Assembly: GCA_025594325.1 (NCBI GenBank)
Contig: JANHCV010000004.1
Location: 248,001-312,000, forward strand
Direction of reading: 5' to 3'
Origin: Blastocladiella emersonii ATCC 22665
Taxonomy: Eukaryota; Blastocladiomycota; Blastocladiomycetes; Blastocladiales; Blastocladiaceae
Length of the DNA stretch: 64,000 nucleotides
A model generated the notes under the pieces. It had not been told where the DNA came from and did no database searches. It was given only the letters and a program-made list of their open reading frames with translations. This document shows positions 20,667 to 30,440 of the stretch, piece by piece (the first letter of the stretch is position 1; every line of letters starts with the position of its first letter). Both the position numbers and the translations under genes were made by a program.

Positions 20667-23600
20667 ATGAAAGAAGCGCTTGCAGCCGCTGCAACCGGCG
20701 GTGCGGGTAGCGCCGCGAGCGCCCCCGCCATCTCGCGCTCCAAGATTGCCATGTACCTCGCCGCCGCGGTCCTCGGCTACTACGGCGCCTCGCTCGCCAT
20801 GACCTACTTCCGCACCAGCCCGCAGCGCGGTCTTCCGCGCCTCGACACCACGCGCATGTTCGAGGGCGCGCTCTCGGGTTCGTCGACACACACGCTCAGT
20901 CCGAGGGGCGCGAGCGCTGACCGGTGCGCCCGCGCGTGTGCTTGTAGACGCCGACCTCAAGTTCATCGTCGACTCGTTCATCAAGCCCGCCAACGAGATG
21001 GACGTGACCGACGACATGGTCAAGGCCAACAACATGTGCAAGGAGCTCGTTGCCACCGGTACGCATGCGGCCGCTGCTGACTCGATTCAGCGGTGCAGTT
21101 GTTCACTGACTCTGCTTGCACCCGTAGTCGACGAGCTCAACACGCTCCTCGAGGCCCTTACCTCGTCGCACGCCCCGACGCGCGCTACGGCCGCGTGCCT
21201 GCTCAGCGGCATGATCGAGAACGGTACACACGGGGATGCTCGCACTTCTCCGTAGTGGCAGCACCTGACGCTCGTTGAATTGTCTAGACGAGTACGCGTC
21301 GGCGCTCTCGAGTCCGTTGCTCGAGCACATCTTCGCCGGCGTGTTCACCGAGTCGGACGACGCCATCAAGATGCTGCTCATCGACATGGTCTCGGTCCTC
21401 ATCCGCCAGGGTACGCCGTCTATCGCATCGGTGGCACGAATCACACTGACTGACTCGCTTGCACAGACTCGGAGGGCTCCGTCGTCGTCCGCGTGCTCAA
21501 CCGCCAGGACGTCCTGCAGCTCATGGCCGACCTCTTCTTCGAGCCCTCGGCCAAGTCGCCCGGCCTCCACCTTCGCGCCTGGAACTCGACCATGCGCGTG
21601 CTCCAATACGGTACGCGGCCCGACCTTGCGTGCACCCCTAGGAGCTCGATCTTACACGACGCGTCCGCGTAGCCCCGACCGTCCAGCCGCTCCTCGACAT
21701 GGGCCTCATGACGCGCCTGGTCCCTGCCATGGCCAACGTCGGTGCCGACGAGTTCTGGCGCAGCCAGTACTGCACCATGTTCGAGCTGGTTGCCAGCCAA
21801 ACCAACGACAAGCAGTGGATCCGCGTCTTCGAGATGTGGCGCGAGGAGGCCGTCGACCCCGTGGCTGCCGTCCTCGCGCTGCTCGGCGAGGAAGACGTGC
21901 CCGCCGGCGGCACCACCTTCTTCCTCCTCATGGTCCTCGCCAACGGCGCTGCGTGGTACAACGAGCTGACGGCTGTCGCGGAGCCCCTCGTCGACGCAGC
22001 CATCGCGGCGTCGAACGGCGGCACCGAGCGAAACTTTTCGAGCGCGATGTCGTCCATGATCGTCAACTGCGGTACGGTTCCTCCCCTGCTCAACCGCGAG
22101 AGCGAGAACGAGACTGACTTTGGGATGGACAGACCGCGCCGCCAAGTACCTCATCTCGTCGGGTAAGCTGCGCGAGCTCATTAACGACAACAAGGACAAA
22201 CTCATCGGGTCCAACGACATTCTGAACGTGCTGCTCGACATGACTGCGTTTGAAATGGACGATGGTACGTCGGTTTCGCAGACTTTCGTCGCCCCCACCG
22301 CTTACACCCCGTCGCCGCGTAGCCGCTGTCACGGCCGAGCTCCGCAAGACGTTCTTGTTCGACTACGCGTTCGAGCACATTGCCGGCAGCGCGGGCAACA
22401 TGCTGTTCCTGTTGCGCCACGAGGACGACAAGGACCGCATCGCGCGCGAGTTCGCCAAGGCCATGGCCTCGATTGCTGACGCCGACGCCTTCTCCGAGGA
22501 CCTCGAGGAGGAGGTGTCGGCCCTCAACGCAGCTTTTGCTCTGCTCCGCGCCTCGCCCGCCTCGGCCACGGTGCTCCTCGACGAGGGCAACATGTGGACG
22601 CTTATCCGGCGGTGCGCGCTCGACCCGGGGATGCGCGAGCGCGCCGAGTTCTCGGGGTTCGTCGCGCTGCTCATCAACGCGCGCCCGGACCTGCTGGACG
22701 CGGCCGTCGACGCCGTGTACGACCCGTTCCTCGCGCAGCTGCACGCGATGCTCGCCGAGTCGGTCCCGCCCGCGATCGCGATGCTGCGCGCGGTCCGCGA
22801 GGCCGGCGGCCACTTTGACGCGGCCACCGTCGACATGCTCAACGAGCGGCTCGAGCGCGTCGAGAAGCTCCAGTTCGCGTTCCTGCGCCGCCTCGACCCC
22901 GCCGTCGTCACCGCCATGTCCCGCAAGTCGGCCACAGCGCAGCAGGCGATCAAGGACATTCTCGCGCTGTGCGAGCGCGCCATGTTCGCCGTGGTCGCCG
23001 ACAACGAGGGCAAGCCGTTCCCGCTGATGCGCCTGTCGAGCCCGCTCGAGACGTACGCCGAGAAGCGCGGGCTCGGCCTGTCGGGCGCCGTGGCCGAGTT
23101 CAACGTCGATCTCGCCTTCGCGTCCGAGTCGCAGTTTATCCTCAACCTGCTGTACGTGCCGTTCGTCCTGCTCGCGGCGCTCGTCCGGTTCGACGAGCTG
23201 CGCGACCCGATTCTCGATCTGCTCCCGCTCATGGCCTTCACGAGCTCGCGCTTCTCGTACGAGGCGCTCGCCCGCGACTTTTCCGCCGTGATCCTGCACG
23301 CGCCGCGCGAGGCGTGGATCCCGCTCGAGGACCTCGTCATGCTGCGGTACCGCACCTCGCTCGCGAGCGCTGGGGCTGCTGAGGGCGAGCTGCGCGCACA
23401 CCGGCTGGTGACCGCCGAGTACGTGCACCGCGCCATTGCGCGCGACGGGGCCAAGGACACGGTGCACTGGGCCGACGTGTCGGGCAACACGCCGACGGGG
23501 TTCCGCGGCACCACGCTGTTCAACTTTGCCCACGCCGTCAACACGGCGCGCGCGTCGCACGGTGTGGCCGGGCCCGGCAAGTACGCGTTCACGGTCGAGG

Positions 23601-25018
23601 CGTCGACCGAGGGCGCGCCGCTGCTCGGGTGGACGTCGCACGACGGCCCGCTGCGCAGCAACGACTACTCGCTCGCGCCCGCCGACGACACGTACGTGGT
23701 CGATTTCGGCGCGATGCGCGCCATGCACAAGGGCCAGGTGCGGTACCTCAACGAGGCCTTCTCGGAGCCCGGCCCGATCACGGTGACGCTCGACCTCGAG
23801 ACGGGCGAGATGATGGGCGCGATCCACGGCAAGCCCCTGCAGGTCCTGTTCCGCGGGCTCGACACGGACAAGACGTGGTACCCGCTCGTCATCCAGCCGC
23901 CCAGCTCGTGCTCGGTCACCCGCTTCGACCGCGCACCGCATGGGTTCACGCCCATCACGGACGTGGTCGCGCTCGGCGACGCGGTGCCGATCCGCAGGCC
24001 GGCTGACGGGTCGTCGGGGCAGGTCGTGCCCGCGTCGCTCCCGCGGTTCAAGTCGCTCACGGCCAACGCCGATGACGCGTACGACGGCAACGCGCTGCCG
24101 GGGCTCAAGTTCAAGGCGTACTACGAGACGCAGTTTGTGGGAATGCGCGCGCCGTGCACCGCCGTCGGGCTGCGCGGCGTCAACCTCGCGCACTACCTGT
24201 GGGTCGCCGCGGGCAACGGCGTCGAGTTCACGGCGCAGTTCATTGTCGGGCGCCACCGCAGCCTGCCGCCCAACGAGCGCGCGGCGGCTATCGAGGACTC
24301 GGTCGAGTGGAACGAGTGGATCCCCGCGGTCGCCGACTTCCTCGCCACCGACCCGCCGCGCCCGCGCGGTCTCGACGGCAGCGACGAGGAGGAGCAGGGA
24401 CCGCTCGTCATGCAGTTTGCCCTGCGCGAGGGGTCTGACGAGGCCGGCAGCAAGCGCGCGTGGGACGTGTCGTGGAAGCCGCTCAACACCGAGGGCTCCG
24501 AGGGCGGCAACGAGTCGGGCGACGACGACGAGGACGGAGGCAGCAGCGGCGGCATGACGTCGTGGTTCATCCTCACGGGCCACGTCGTACCCGGCGGCGG
24601 CAAGAAGGCGCAGCACGTCGGCAAGCCCGTGCGCATGCAGCTCGGCGTGGCGGCGGGCCACCTCGCTCTCTCGCGCGACGAGCGCGACGAACCGTCGGCC
24701 GCGGCGACCGCGTCGCTCATCATCCTCGCCGTCTCCAAGAGCCACGACGGCACCGTGTCGCCGGCGGACCTGGCGCCCATGTTCCCGATGCACGGCGGGT
24801 CCGAGGAGCCCGACGACGAGCTGCTGATCCCCGTGGTCCTCGGCGCGAGCCACGTCGAGCTCAACCTGCATGTCAGCGAGGACGGCGAAAGCGCGCAGGG
24901 CCCGATCGGCCGCGCCAACAAGCAGCTCGCCCGCGGCGTGCTGCGCAGCTGGGGCATGCTCGACGGCGACAATGCCACTGAGAGCGAGGACGACGAAGAG
25001 GAGGACGGGGAGGAGTAG
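20667..25018 (+). CDS. Large ARM-like / SPRY-like protein with seven introns, unknown function
   Basis: Eight exons (20667-20877, 20948-21058, 21128-21223, 21288-21410, 21467-21610, 21673-22071, 22133-22264, 22323-25018) splice to exactly 1304 codons. All seven introns (56-70 bp) are phase 1 and interrupt at G|GT. The N-terminus has one hydrophobic segment (AMYLAAAVLGYYGASLAMTYF, about residues 30-50). Residues 70-500 are helical repeats resembling an armadillo fold (for example TRATAACLLSGMIEN, KMLLIDMVSVLIRQ). Near residues 770-900 a beta-rich stretch (GKYAFTVEA...PLLGWTSHDG ... VVDFGAM ... ITVTLDLETGEMMGAIHGKPL) looks like a SPRY/B30.2 domain. Acidic linkers and a second globular region follow, ending in a Glu/Asp-rich tail. 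I do not recognise an orthologue. The ATG at 20667 was chosen as the start of the frame that joins exon 2. Confidence 0.75.
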
Positions 25019-25861
25019 ATTTCGTCATTTTGGATCATCACATACACACGTATTTCTAGTCACGTCAACTAGGCCTTGACGAGCAACTCGTGCTTCGGTC
25101 TGTAGCTGTGCCCTCGGATTACTCAAACATCTCTGAGCCCAACCTGAACTCGCATGCAATTCCGAGTGCCAGTCATGGTTCCGGGATGCCGCCCGCGGGA
25201 ACTTGGCCAAAGTCCGACGACCCCAGAGCGAAGGGTGCTAGTGGAGCGGGATCAGGCACCGTCGAATGGATCGTACTGGTACGCCGCTGTATTCTAAGGG
25301 CGCGCGTGAAAAGACGGGCGGCAAACTTTGGACAAAGGTTCAACCCCCGATCGAGCGCTGCCGCCAGGACGAGGGGTCGACGGGAGGGACCGGGTTCGTA
25401 GCGAGGAAGCTAGCATCCTTTTGATCCTTTTGTTGCTGGCGCCGGTTTTGCTCCAGCCCGCTCCGCATGCTTGAGAATGATTTAGGCGAGCATTTGTTTG
25501 GCCATTTCTTTGGTGAGCGTTCGGCGCCTTTGTCTCGCACGGGCAAGGCGAGCGAAAGCGAGTGGGAGACACTGGCGCGAGACGCGTCGCGATATCGCGT
25601 GACCGCTGCGAGACGCGTTTCGCCTCACGTTGCAACTGCTGCAGCCCCAGGACAACCTCGTGCTATCCCTGGTCGTTCCCATGGTCTATCAAGCAATTCG
25701 TCGCTGTCGCCATGCCATGTAGACCACGCACGGCCACAGTTTGCGCGTGATCATGACCTTGCCGGCCTTGTGCAGCGCTGGCCATGCTTAAGACAAACCA
25801 CCCCTCATGGCGACCAGGGAAAGCAAGACATCACATTGTACATCATTTTTACACTGAAGTT
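25019..25861. other. Convergent intergenic region, no gene seen
   Basis: About 840 bp between two convergent genes (the ARM/SPRY-like gene and GAL7). Base composition is lower in GC than the neighbours. A segment near 25560-25630 repeats the words GCGAGACGCGT and GATATCGCG, similar to words found in the gene-poor region near 42030-42060 and 47790-47810. No protein or RNA gene is evident. Confidence 0.4.
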
Positions 25862-27014
25862 CTAGTCGATGAGCGCACGCAGCCGCTCCGCGGCCATCTC
25901 GGGGGTCAGATCGCGCTGAGCCTCGGCGAGCATCTCGAAGCCGACGAGGAACTTGCGCACGGTCGCGGAGCGGAGCAGCGGCGGGTAGAAGTGGACGTGG
26001 AGGTGCATGGCGGTCGGGCGCGTGTCCTGGTGGACGCCCATGGCGTAGGGGAACGAGCACCCGAACAGGCGGTCGTAGGCGCGCGTAACCTTGCCGAGGA
26101 CGCGGGCGAGCGAGTCGATCTGCGACGCGTCGAGGTCGGCGAGGTTCGCGGCACACGGCTTGGCGAGGACGAGGATCTCGAACGGCCACGTCGCCCAGTA
26201 CGGCACGACGGCGACAAAGTGGGTGTCGTCCACGACGACCCGGGTGCCGCGCGCGAGCTCCGTGGCCGTGTACCGACACAAGAGGCACGAGTCGGTGGTT
26301 GCCGCAGCGGCGGCGGCCAGGTGCTCGAGCTCGCGCGCGACCTCGGTCGGGACGTAGCCGCGGGTGGCCCACATCTGCGCGTGCGGGTGCGGGTTGCTGC
26401 AGCCCATCATGGCGCCCTTGTTCTCGAACTGCTGGACGTAGCGGAACGGCTCGTTCCCCTCGGCCACGGCCGCGGTGATGGCGTCGCCGACGTCCGCGCC
26501 CAGGTGGTCGTGGAGCGGGGTGCCCGTGAGCTTGGCCCAGGCGGCGCGCCAGGTGCGCAGGACGGCAACGAGTTCCGGGTGCGAGAGGTCGGCGAGCGTC
26601 GCGTCGTGGCGCGCGGTGAAGCAGTGGACGAAGCACTGGCCCGAGGCGGGCTCGGCGCGGAGGAGGTCGCCGTCGGCGTCGGCGGTGTCGGCCGAGGCGA
26701 GCGATGCGTCGGGCGGGGTCAGGGCGGAAAAGTCGTTGGCGAAAATGTAGTTGGCGTCGTAGTGCGGGTTGCATGCGCCGCCCGACTCGGCGACGCGCTG
26801 GTTGCCCGGGCACAGGAAGCACGTCGGGTCGTAAGGCTCGGAAGCGGCGCGCGCAACGGGCTCGACGGAGCCCTGCCACGGGCGCTGGGCGCGGTGCGGG
26901 GCGACCTGGCGGAGGGCGGCGTTCCGAGTGAGCGCGGGGCGTCTGGCGGTCGATGGAGAGGGTCCGTACGACGACCCACTCGCCGGACAGCGGGTTGAAG
27001 CGGCGGTGCGACAT
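25862..27014 (-). CDS. GAL7: Galactose-1-phosphate uridylyltransferase
   Basis: Two exons, a short first one (27014-26970) and 26905-25862, joined over a 64-bp intron with a GTACGG donor, give 362 residues, normal for the family. The start MSHRRFNPLSGEWVVV continues across the intron as APHRAQRPWQG, then the zinc-binding CFLCPGNQR motif, PHYDANYIFANDF, and FENKGAMMGCSNPHPHAQMW with the catalytic His-Pro-His. The C-terminal half has LCRYTATE, YWATWPFEILVLAKP, FPYAMGVHQ and MHLHVHFYPPLLRS with further metal and substrate ligands. The enzyme exchanges UMP between UDP-glucose and galactose-1-phosphate in the Leloir pathway. The residue after HPH is Ala (Gly in E. coli, Cys in human), a position known to vary. 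It is transcribed divergently from the desaturase gene. Confidence 0.95.
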
Positions 27015-27705
27015 GGTTGTGCAGCAAGTGGAGGTGTGCGAGAGGGAGCAAGCGGCGCTCGAGGGCGACGGCGAAGAGGAGGGCGAGCACCGCCGTCACC
27101 GCCGCCAAGTCAGCGCGGGCGGCCGCCGCGGCACATGGTGCCGGCAACGGAGCCGCGGGACGCCCGCACTTCCGCGGCGCGACAAGAGAGGTTCATTGCA
27201 ATGCGTGTGGTTGTCGGCGGCGGGAGAGCGGATCTCGCACGAGGCCGACCTTGGCTGGTCGCTCCTCGACCAACACGTCCAAGCCGGCGGCTCGGCTCGC
27301 GGCTCCCAAGGCGCAGCACTAACGGACAGGTCGGCGATCGGGTGGGCGCGCGTGAGAACGCGAACGCGTCGCGTCGCACCGGTACCGCGTCGCCCACGCG
27401 GCCGCCGTGGCCACGTTGCGCAGTGCTGGGCTGCCCCAAGCGCGCAGCGGTGGTGGTTTCACGGAGAGGGGAGAGGAAGCGGGGCGAAGGTTGACGATTG
27501 CAGCGTGCTGAGGAAGGAGATGGGCGCGCTGGCGATCGGCGCGTTCGATGTCGATGTCGATGCCGCTTGTCCGCGACGATTACAAACGAACACCGAGGGG
27601 AGCGTGGGCCCGCGCTCGCCCTCGCCCTCCTCCCCGCCGTCCCGATCCGGCTCTCACTCTCCCGCCAGCCGAGCTCGTACTACAACGCATCATCACCACG
27701 AAACC
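27015..27705. promoter_or_regulatory. Divergent promoter region GAL7 / OLE1-type desaturase
   Basis: About 690 bp between the two start codons. A purine-rich stretch (GGAGAGGGGAGAGGAAGCGGGG-like, near 27460-27490) and a pyrimidine-rich leader just before the desaturase ATG are visible. CGG-N-CCG-like words occur as expected in such GC-rich DNA, so I do not call a Gal4-type operator. Confidence 0.45.
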
Positions 27706-29260
27706 ATGGAGCCAGAGACTACGCTGCACCAGCGGCGCGTTGCCGCCGCGTTCGCCGATCCCGGCACGAACGCGGCGCACGCGCCATCGCCCTCCGCGGC
27801 ACCCCCGGCGGCGATCCCGGAGCCGGTCGCGCGCGACGTGGTCGACGACGACTACGACGCGCGCGAGGCGCGGCTGGCCGCCGAGCAGAAGGCGTGGGAG
27901 GAGTCGAGCCTGTGGCCGCGCCTCAAGTGGGACCAAGTCCTGTCGCTGCTGCTCGAGCCCTTCGTCGCCGTGTGGGCCGCGACGCAGGTGCCGCTGACGC
28001 GCGCGACCGCCGCCTTCGCCGTCGCCTACTACGTGATCACCGCCACGGGCATCACCGCGGGCTACCATCGCCTGTGGTCGCACCGCGCCTACGCCGCCGC
28101 CTGGCCCTACCGCCTGTGGATGGCCCTCGCCGGCGCCGGCAGCATCCAGGGGTCCATCAAGTGGTGGGCCCGCCGCCACCGCGTCCACCACCGCTACACC
28201 GACACGGACAAGGACCCCTACAGCGCTCACCGCGGCCTGCTGTGGTCGCACTTCCTGTGGCTCATGGTCAAGCCGGGCCCCGCGACCCACCACGCCCAGT
28301 CGCGCGTCGACATGCGCGACCTCAACGCCGACCCGATCGTCGTGTGGCAGCACAAGCTGTTCGTCCCGCTCTCGCTGTTCATGAGCTTCGGCGTGCCCAC
28401 CCTCGTCGCGCACTACGGGTGGGGCGACGCTCTCGGCGGGCTCGTCTGGGCCGGGCTCGTCCGCATGGTTCTCCTGCACCACGCCACCTTCTGGTATGAC
28501 TTTAAGCGCGGCGCACCTGATCCGGCCTCAACTAACTCTCTTGCCCGCGATCTCTAGCGTCAACTCGCTCGCGCACTACCTCGGTGAGGCCACCTACGAC
28601 GACACGCGGTCGCCGCGCGACCACCTGCTGACCGCGCTCATCACCATGGGCGAGGGTACGCGCTTTTTGATGGCTCGGGACGGCTCTGGTCGCTTCCTGA
28701 GCTTGTTTTCGCCCCTCTTTCGACTCTGTGACCTCACCAGTCATCGAATACGCCTAGGAATGCACAATCTACATCATGAGTGGCCCAAGGTCGTCGAAAA
28801 CGGGTACCGGTGGTACGACTGGGACCCGACAAAGTGGCTCATTTTCGCGTGCTCCTACGTCGGCCTCACCTACGACCTTATCACCGCGCCCCACAACGAG
28901 GTGCGCAAGGGCGCGCTGCACATGAAGCTCAAGAAGCTCGAGCAGGAGCGCGCCTCGCTCGTCTGGGGCCCCGAGCCGGCCACCCTGCCCGCATGGACCG
29001 AGCTCGAGTTCCGCGAGGAGCTGCGGCTCAACCCGGCCATGGTCATCATCGACGGGCTCGCCCACGACGTGTCGCGCTTCATCCACGACCACCCGGGCGG
29101 CGTCGCCTACCTCAAGGCCTACCTCGGCAAGGACGCGTCGCGCGCCTTTAACAAGACCGTCTACGTCCACTCCAACGCCGCGCGCAACTGGCTCTCGCGC
29201 CTGCGCGTCGCCCGCATCGTGTCGTCGTCCTCCAAGTCCGAGATCGCGACCGAGGAGTGA
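27706..29260 (+). CDS. OLE1: Acyl-CoA delta-9 (stearoyl-CoA) desaturase with C-terminal cytochrome b5
   Basis: Three exons (27706-28493, 28558-28655, 28758-29260), with introns of 64 and 102 bp, give 462 residues. The desaturase core shows ITAGYHRLWSHRAY (first His box, about residues 121-126), WARRHRVHHRYTDTDKDPY (second box, about 158-162), and HATFCVNSLAHYLG formed across intron 1. The third box is formed across intron 2 as EGMHNLHHEWP (about 296-305), where relatives normally read EGYHNFHHEFP. The C-terminus carries a cytochrome b5 domain with the haem-binding FIHDHPGG and HSNAAR motifs. The enzyme inserts the first double bond into palmitoyl- and stearoyl-CoA in the ER using its fused b5 electron donor. 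The N-terminal 55 residues are disordered. All di-iron histidines are present, so it should be active. Confidence 0.93.
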
Positions 29261-29695
29261 GGTGAGCGGTGTGGCGCGTCACGTCGGCGCGGGCGCGTCG
29301 CACAAGCGACCCAGCCACGCGCCACCGCTGCGCGCGAGCCTGTGTGTGCCTTGAGCGTAATACTACTATGGAGTGCCTTTTCAACACTTTTCGGATACAG
29401 CAATGGGTGGCGCCACGCGCGGGGGGAAGCGTAAGCCGCAGCGCTGCGGGCCGTCGCGCCGCTGCACCGGCCCGTGCCTCCTCGCTCACCTCCGCGCCAG
29501 GGAAGGTCGCGGCCGCAACGGCGTATGGTGCCGCTGAACCGCGTCGAATCATCGATCGGCGCGCACGGTGTTCTTGCGCAGGCGGGCGACGCTGGCCATG
29601 GTGGGCCGCGCCGTACAAAGGCTGTGTACGCGTCCCTTTCTCTCTCCCTCCAACGATCAACTCTCTCACACCTTGCAACGTAACTCTTCACCAAG
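29261..29695. other. Intergenic region between the desaturase and C2-domain genes
   Basis: About 435 bp between two genes transcribed in the same direction, holding the desaturase 3' end and the promoter of the C2 gene. A pyrimidine-rich run (CCCTTTCTCTCTCCCTCC) lies about 60 bp before the C2-gene start. Nothing else is recognised. Confidence 0.4.
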
Positions 29696-30217
29696 ATGAT
29701 GGCCAAGGCAATCTCCAGCCCCGACTTTGCGTCGCACCACCCGCACCACCACGTCGCGCTGCGCGAGACGGCGTCGGCGTCCTCGGCGTCGGGCTTCTTC
29801 TCCGGGTTCCGTCTGCGGCGGCTGCTCATCGACATTGTCGAGGCGCGCGACCTGCCGCGCACCGAGTACCTGTCCAAGGAGGACCCGTACGTGGTGATCA
29901 CGGCGGGCGCGGAGCGGCACCGGACGCTGGCCAAGAAGGAGGCGGGGACCTCGCCGAGGTTCGACTTCCAGGTCGACACGCAGGTCGATGCGCACGTCGA
30001 CCACCTGCTCGTCGAGGTCTTCGACTCCAACAAGTGGCTCGCCGACGACCTCATGGGCCGCGCCGAGTTCCCGATCGCACCGCTGCGCCGCGGTGAGCGC
30101 ACCGACACCTGGATTTCACTCAAGGACGCCAAGGGCCGCAGCGCGGGGAAGCTGCGCGTCATCTTTCACCCGATGCAGGTGCGCTGGGCCGCGTGTGGGA
30201 GTATGGTGTGGGAGTAG
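29696..30217 (+). CDS. Small C2-domain protein
   Basis: A 173-residue protein made almost entirely of one C2 domain (about residues 38-160): LRRLLIDIVEARDLPR, then SKEDPYVVITAG, SPRFDFQVDTQVD, HLLVEVFDSNKWLADDLMGRAEFPI and DTWISLKDAKGRSAGKLRVIFHP. Acidic residues at the calcium-loop positions (D in EARD, ED-P-Y, D-SNKW, DD-LMG) are partly kept, so calcium-dependent membrane binding is plausible. It resembles stand-alone fungal C2 proteins. The first 35 residues are His/Ser-rich. After FHPMQ the last 12 residues look unlike a C2 tail and begin GTGCGC, so a further intron and exon downstream cannot be excluded. Confidence 0.75.
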   Translation: MMAKAISSPDFASHHPHHHVALRETASASSASGFFSGFRLRRLLIDIVEARDLPRTEYLSKEDPYVVITAGAERHRTLAKKEAGTSPRFDFQVDTQVDAHVDHLLVEVFDSNKWLADDLMGRAEFPIAPLRRGERTDTWISLKDAKGRSAGKLRVIFHPMQVRWAACGSMVWE

Positions 30218-30440
30218 GTGCTGATCTTGTCGTTGCCGTTGTCATAGGCGTAGTCGAGCTGGCCTCCACGCCGCGTCGTCGTTCCTGCCGTTCGTTCTCC
30301 TGTCGTCGTTGTACCATCCGTTTTCCCTCCGCTTTAATACCACATGCCACCGTCACTTTTGCTCATCCGTGTCCTTGCGAGAGTGAGAGAACCATCAACA
30401 TCAACTCTGCCATCACCCTCGGCGTGGCCGTCCGTCTATT

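Noticed and set aside
22202-24871. 889-codon open frame antisense to the last exon of the ARM/SPRY-like gene
   Set aside because: High-GC DNA with few stops gives such shadows. Its sequence is Arg/Ala/Glu/Val low complexity, whereas the sense strand joins seven upstream exons with exact splicing.
25862-27014. GAL7 as a frameshifted pseudogene
   Set aside because: The apparent frame break near the start is a 64-bp GT-AG intron; splicing restores the conserved APHRAQRPWQG sequence.
27015-27705. Gal4-like CGG-N11-CCG operators in the GAL7 promoter
   Set aside because: CGG and CCG triplets are so frequent in this GC-rich DNA that spacing matches are expected by chance.
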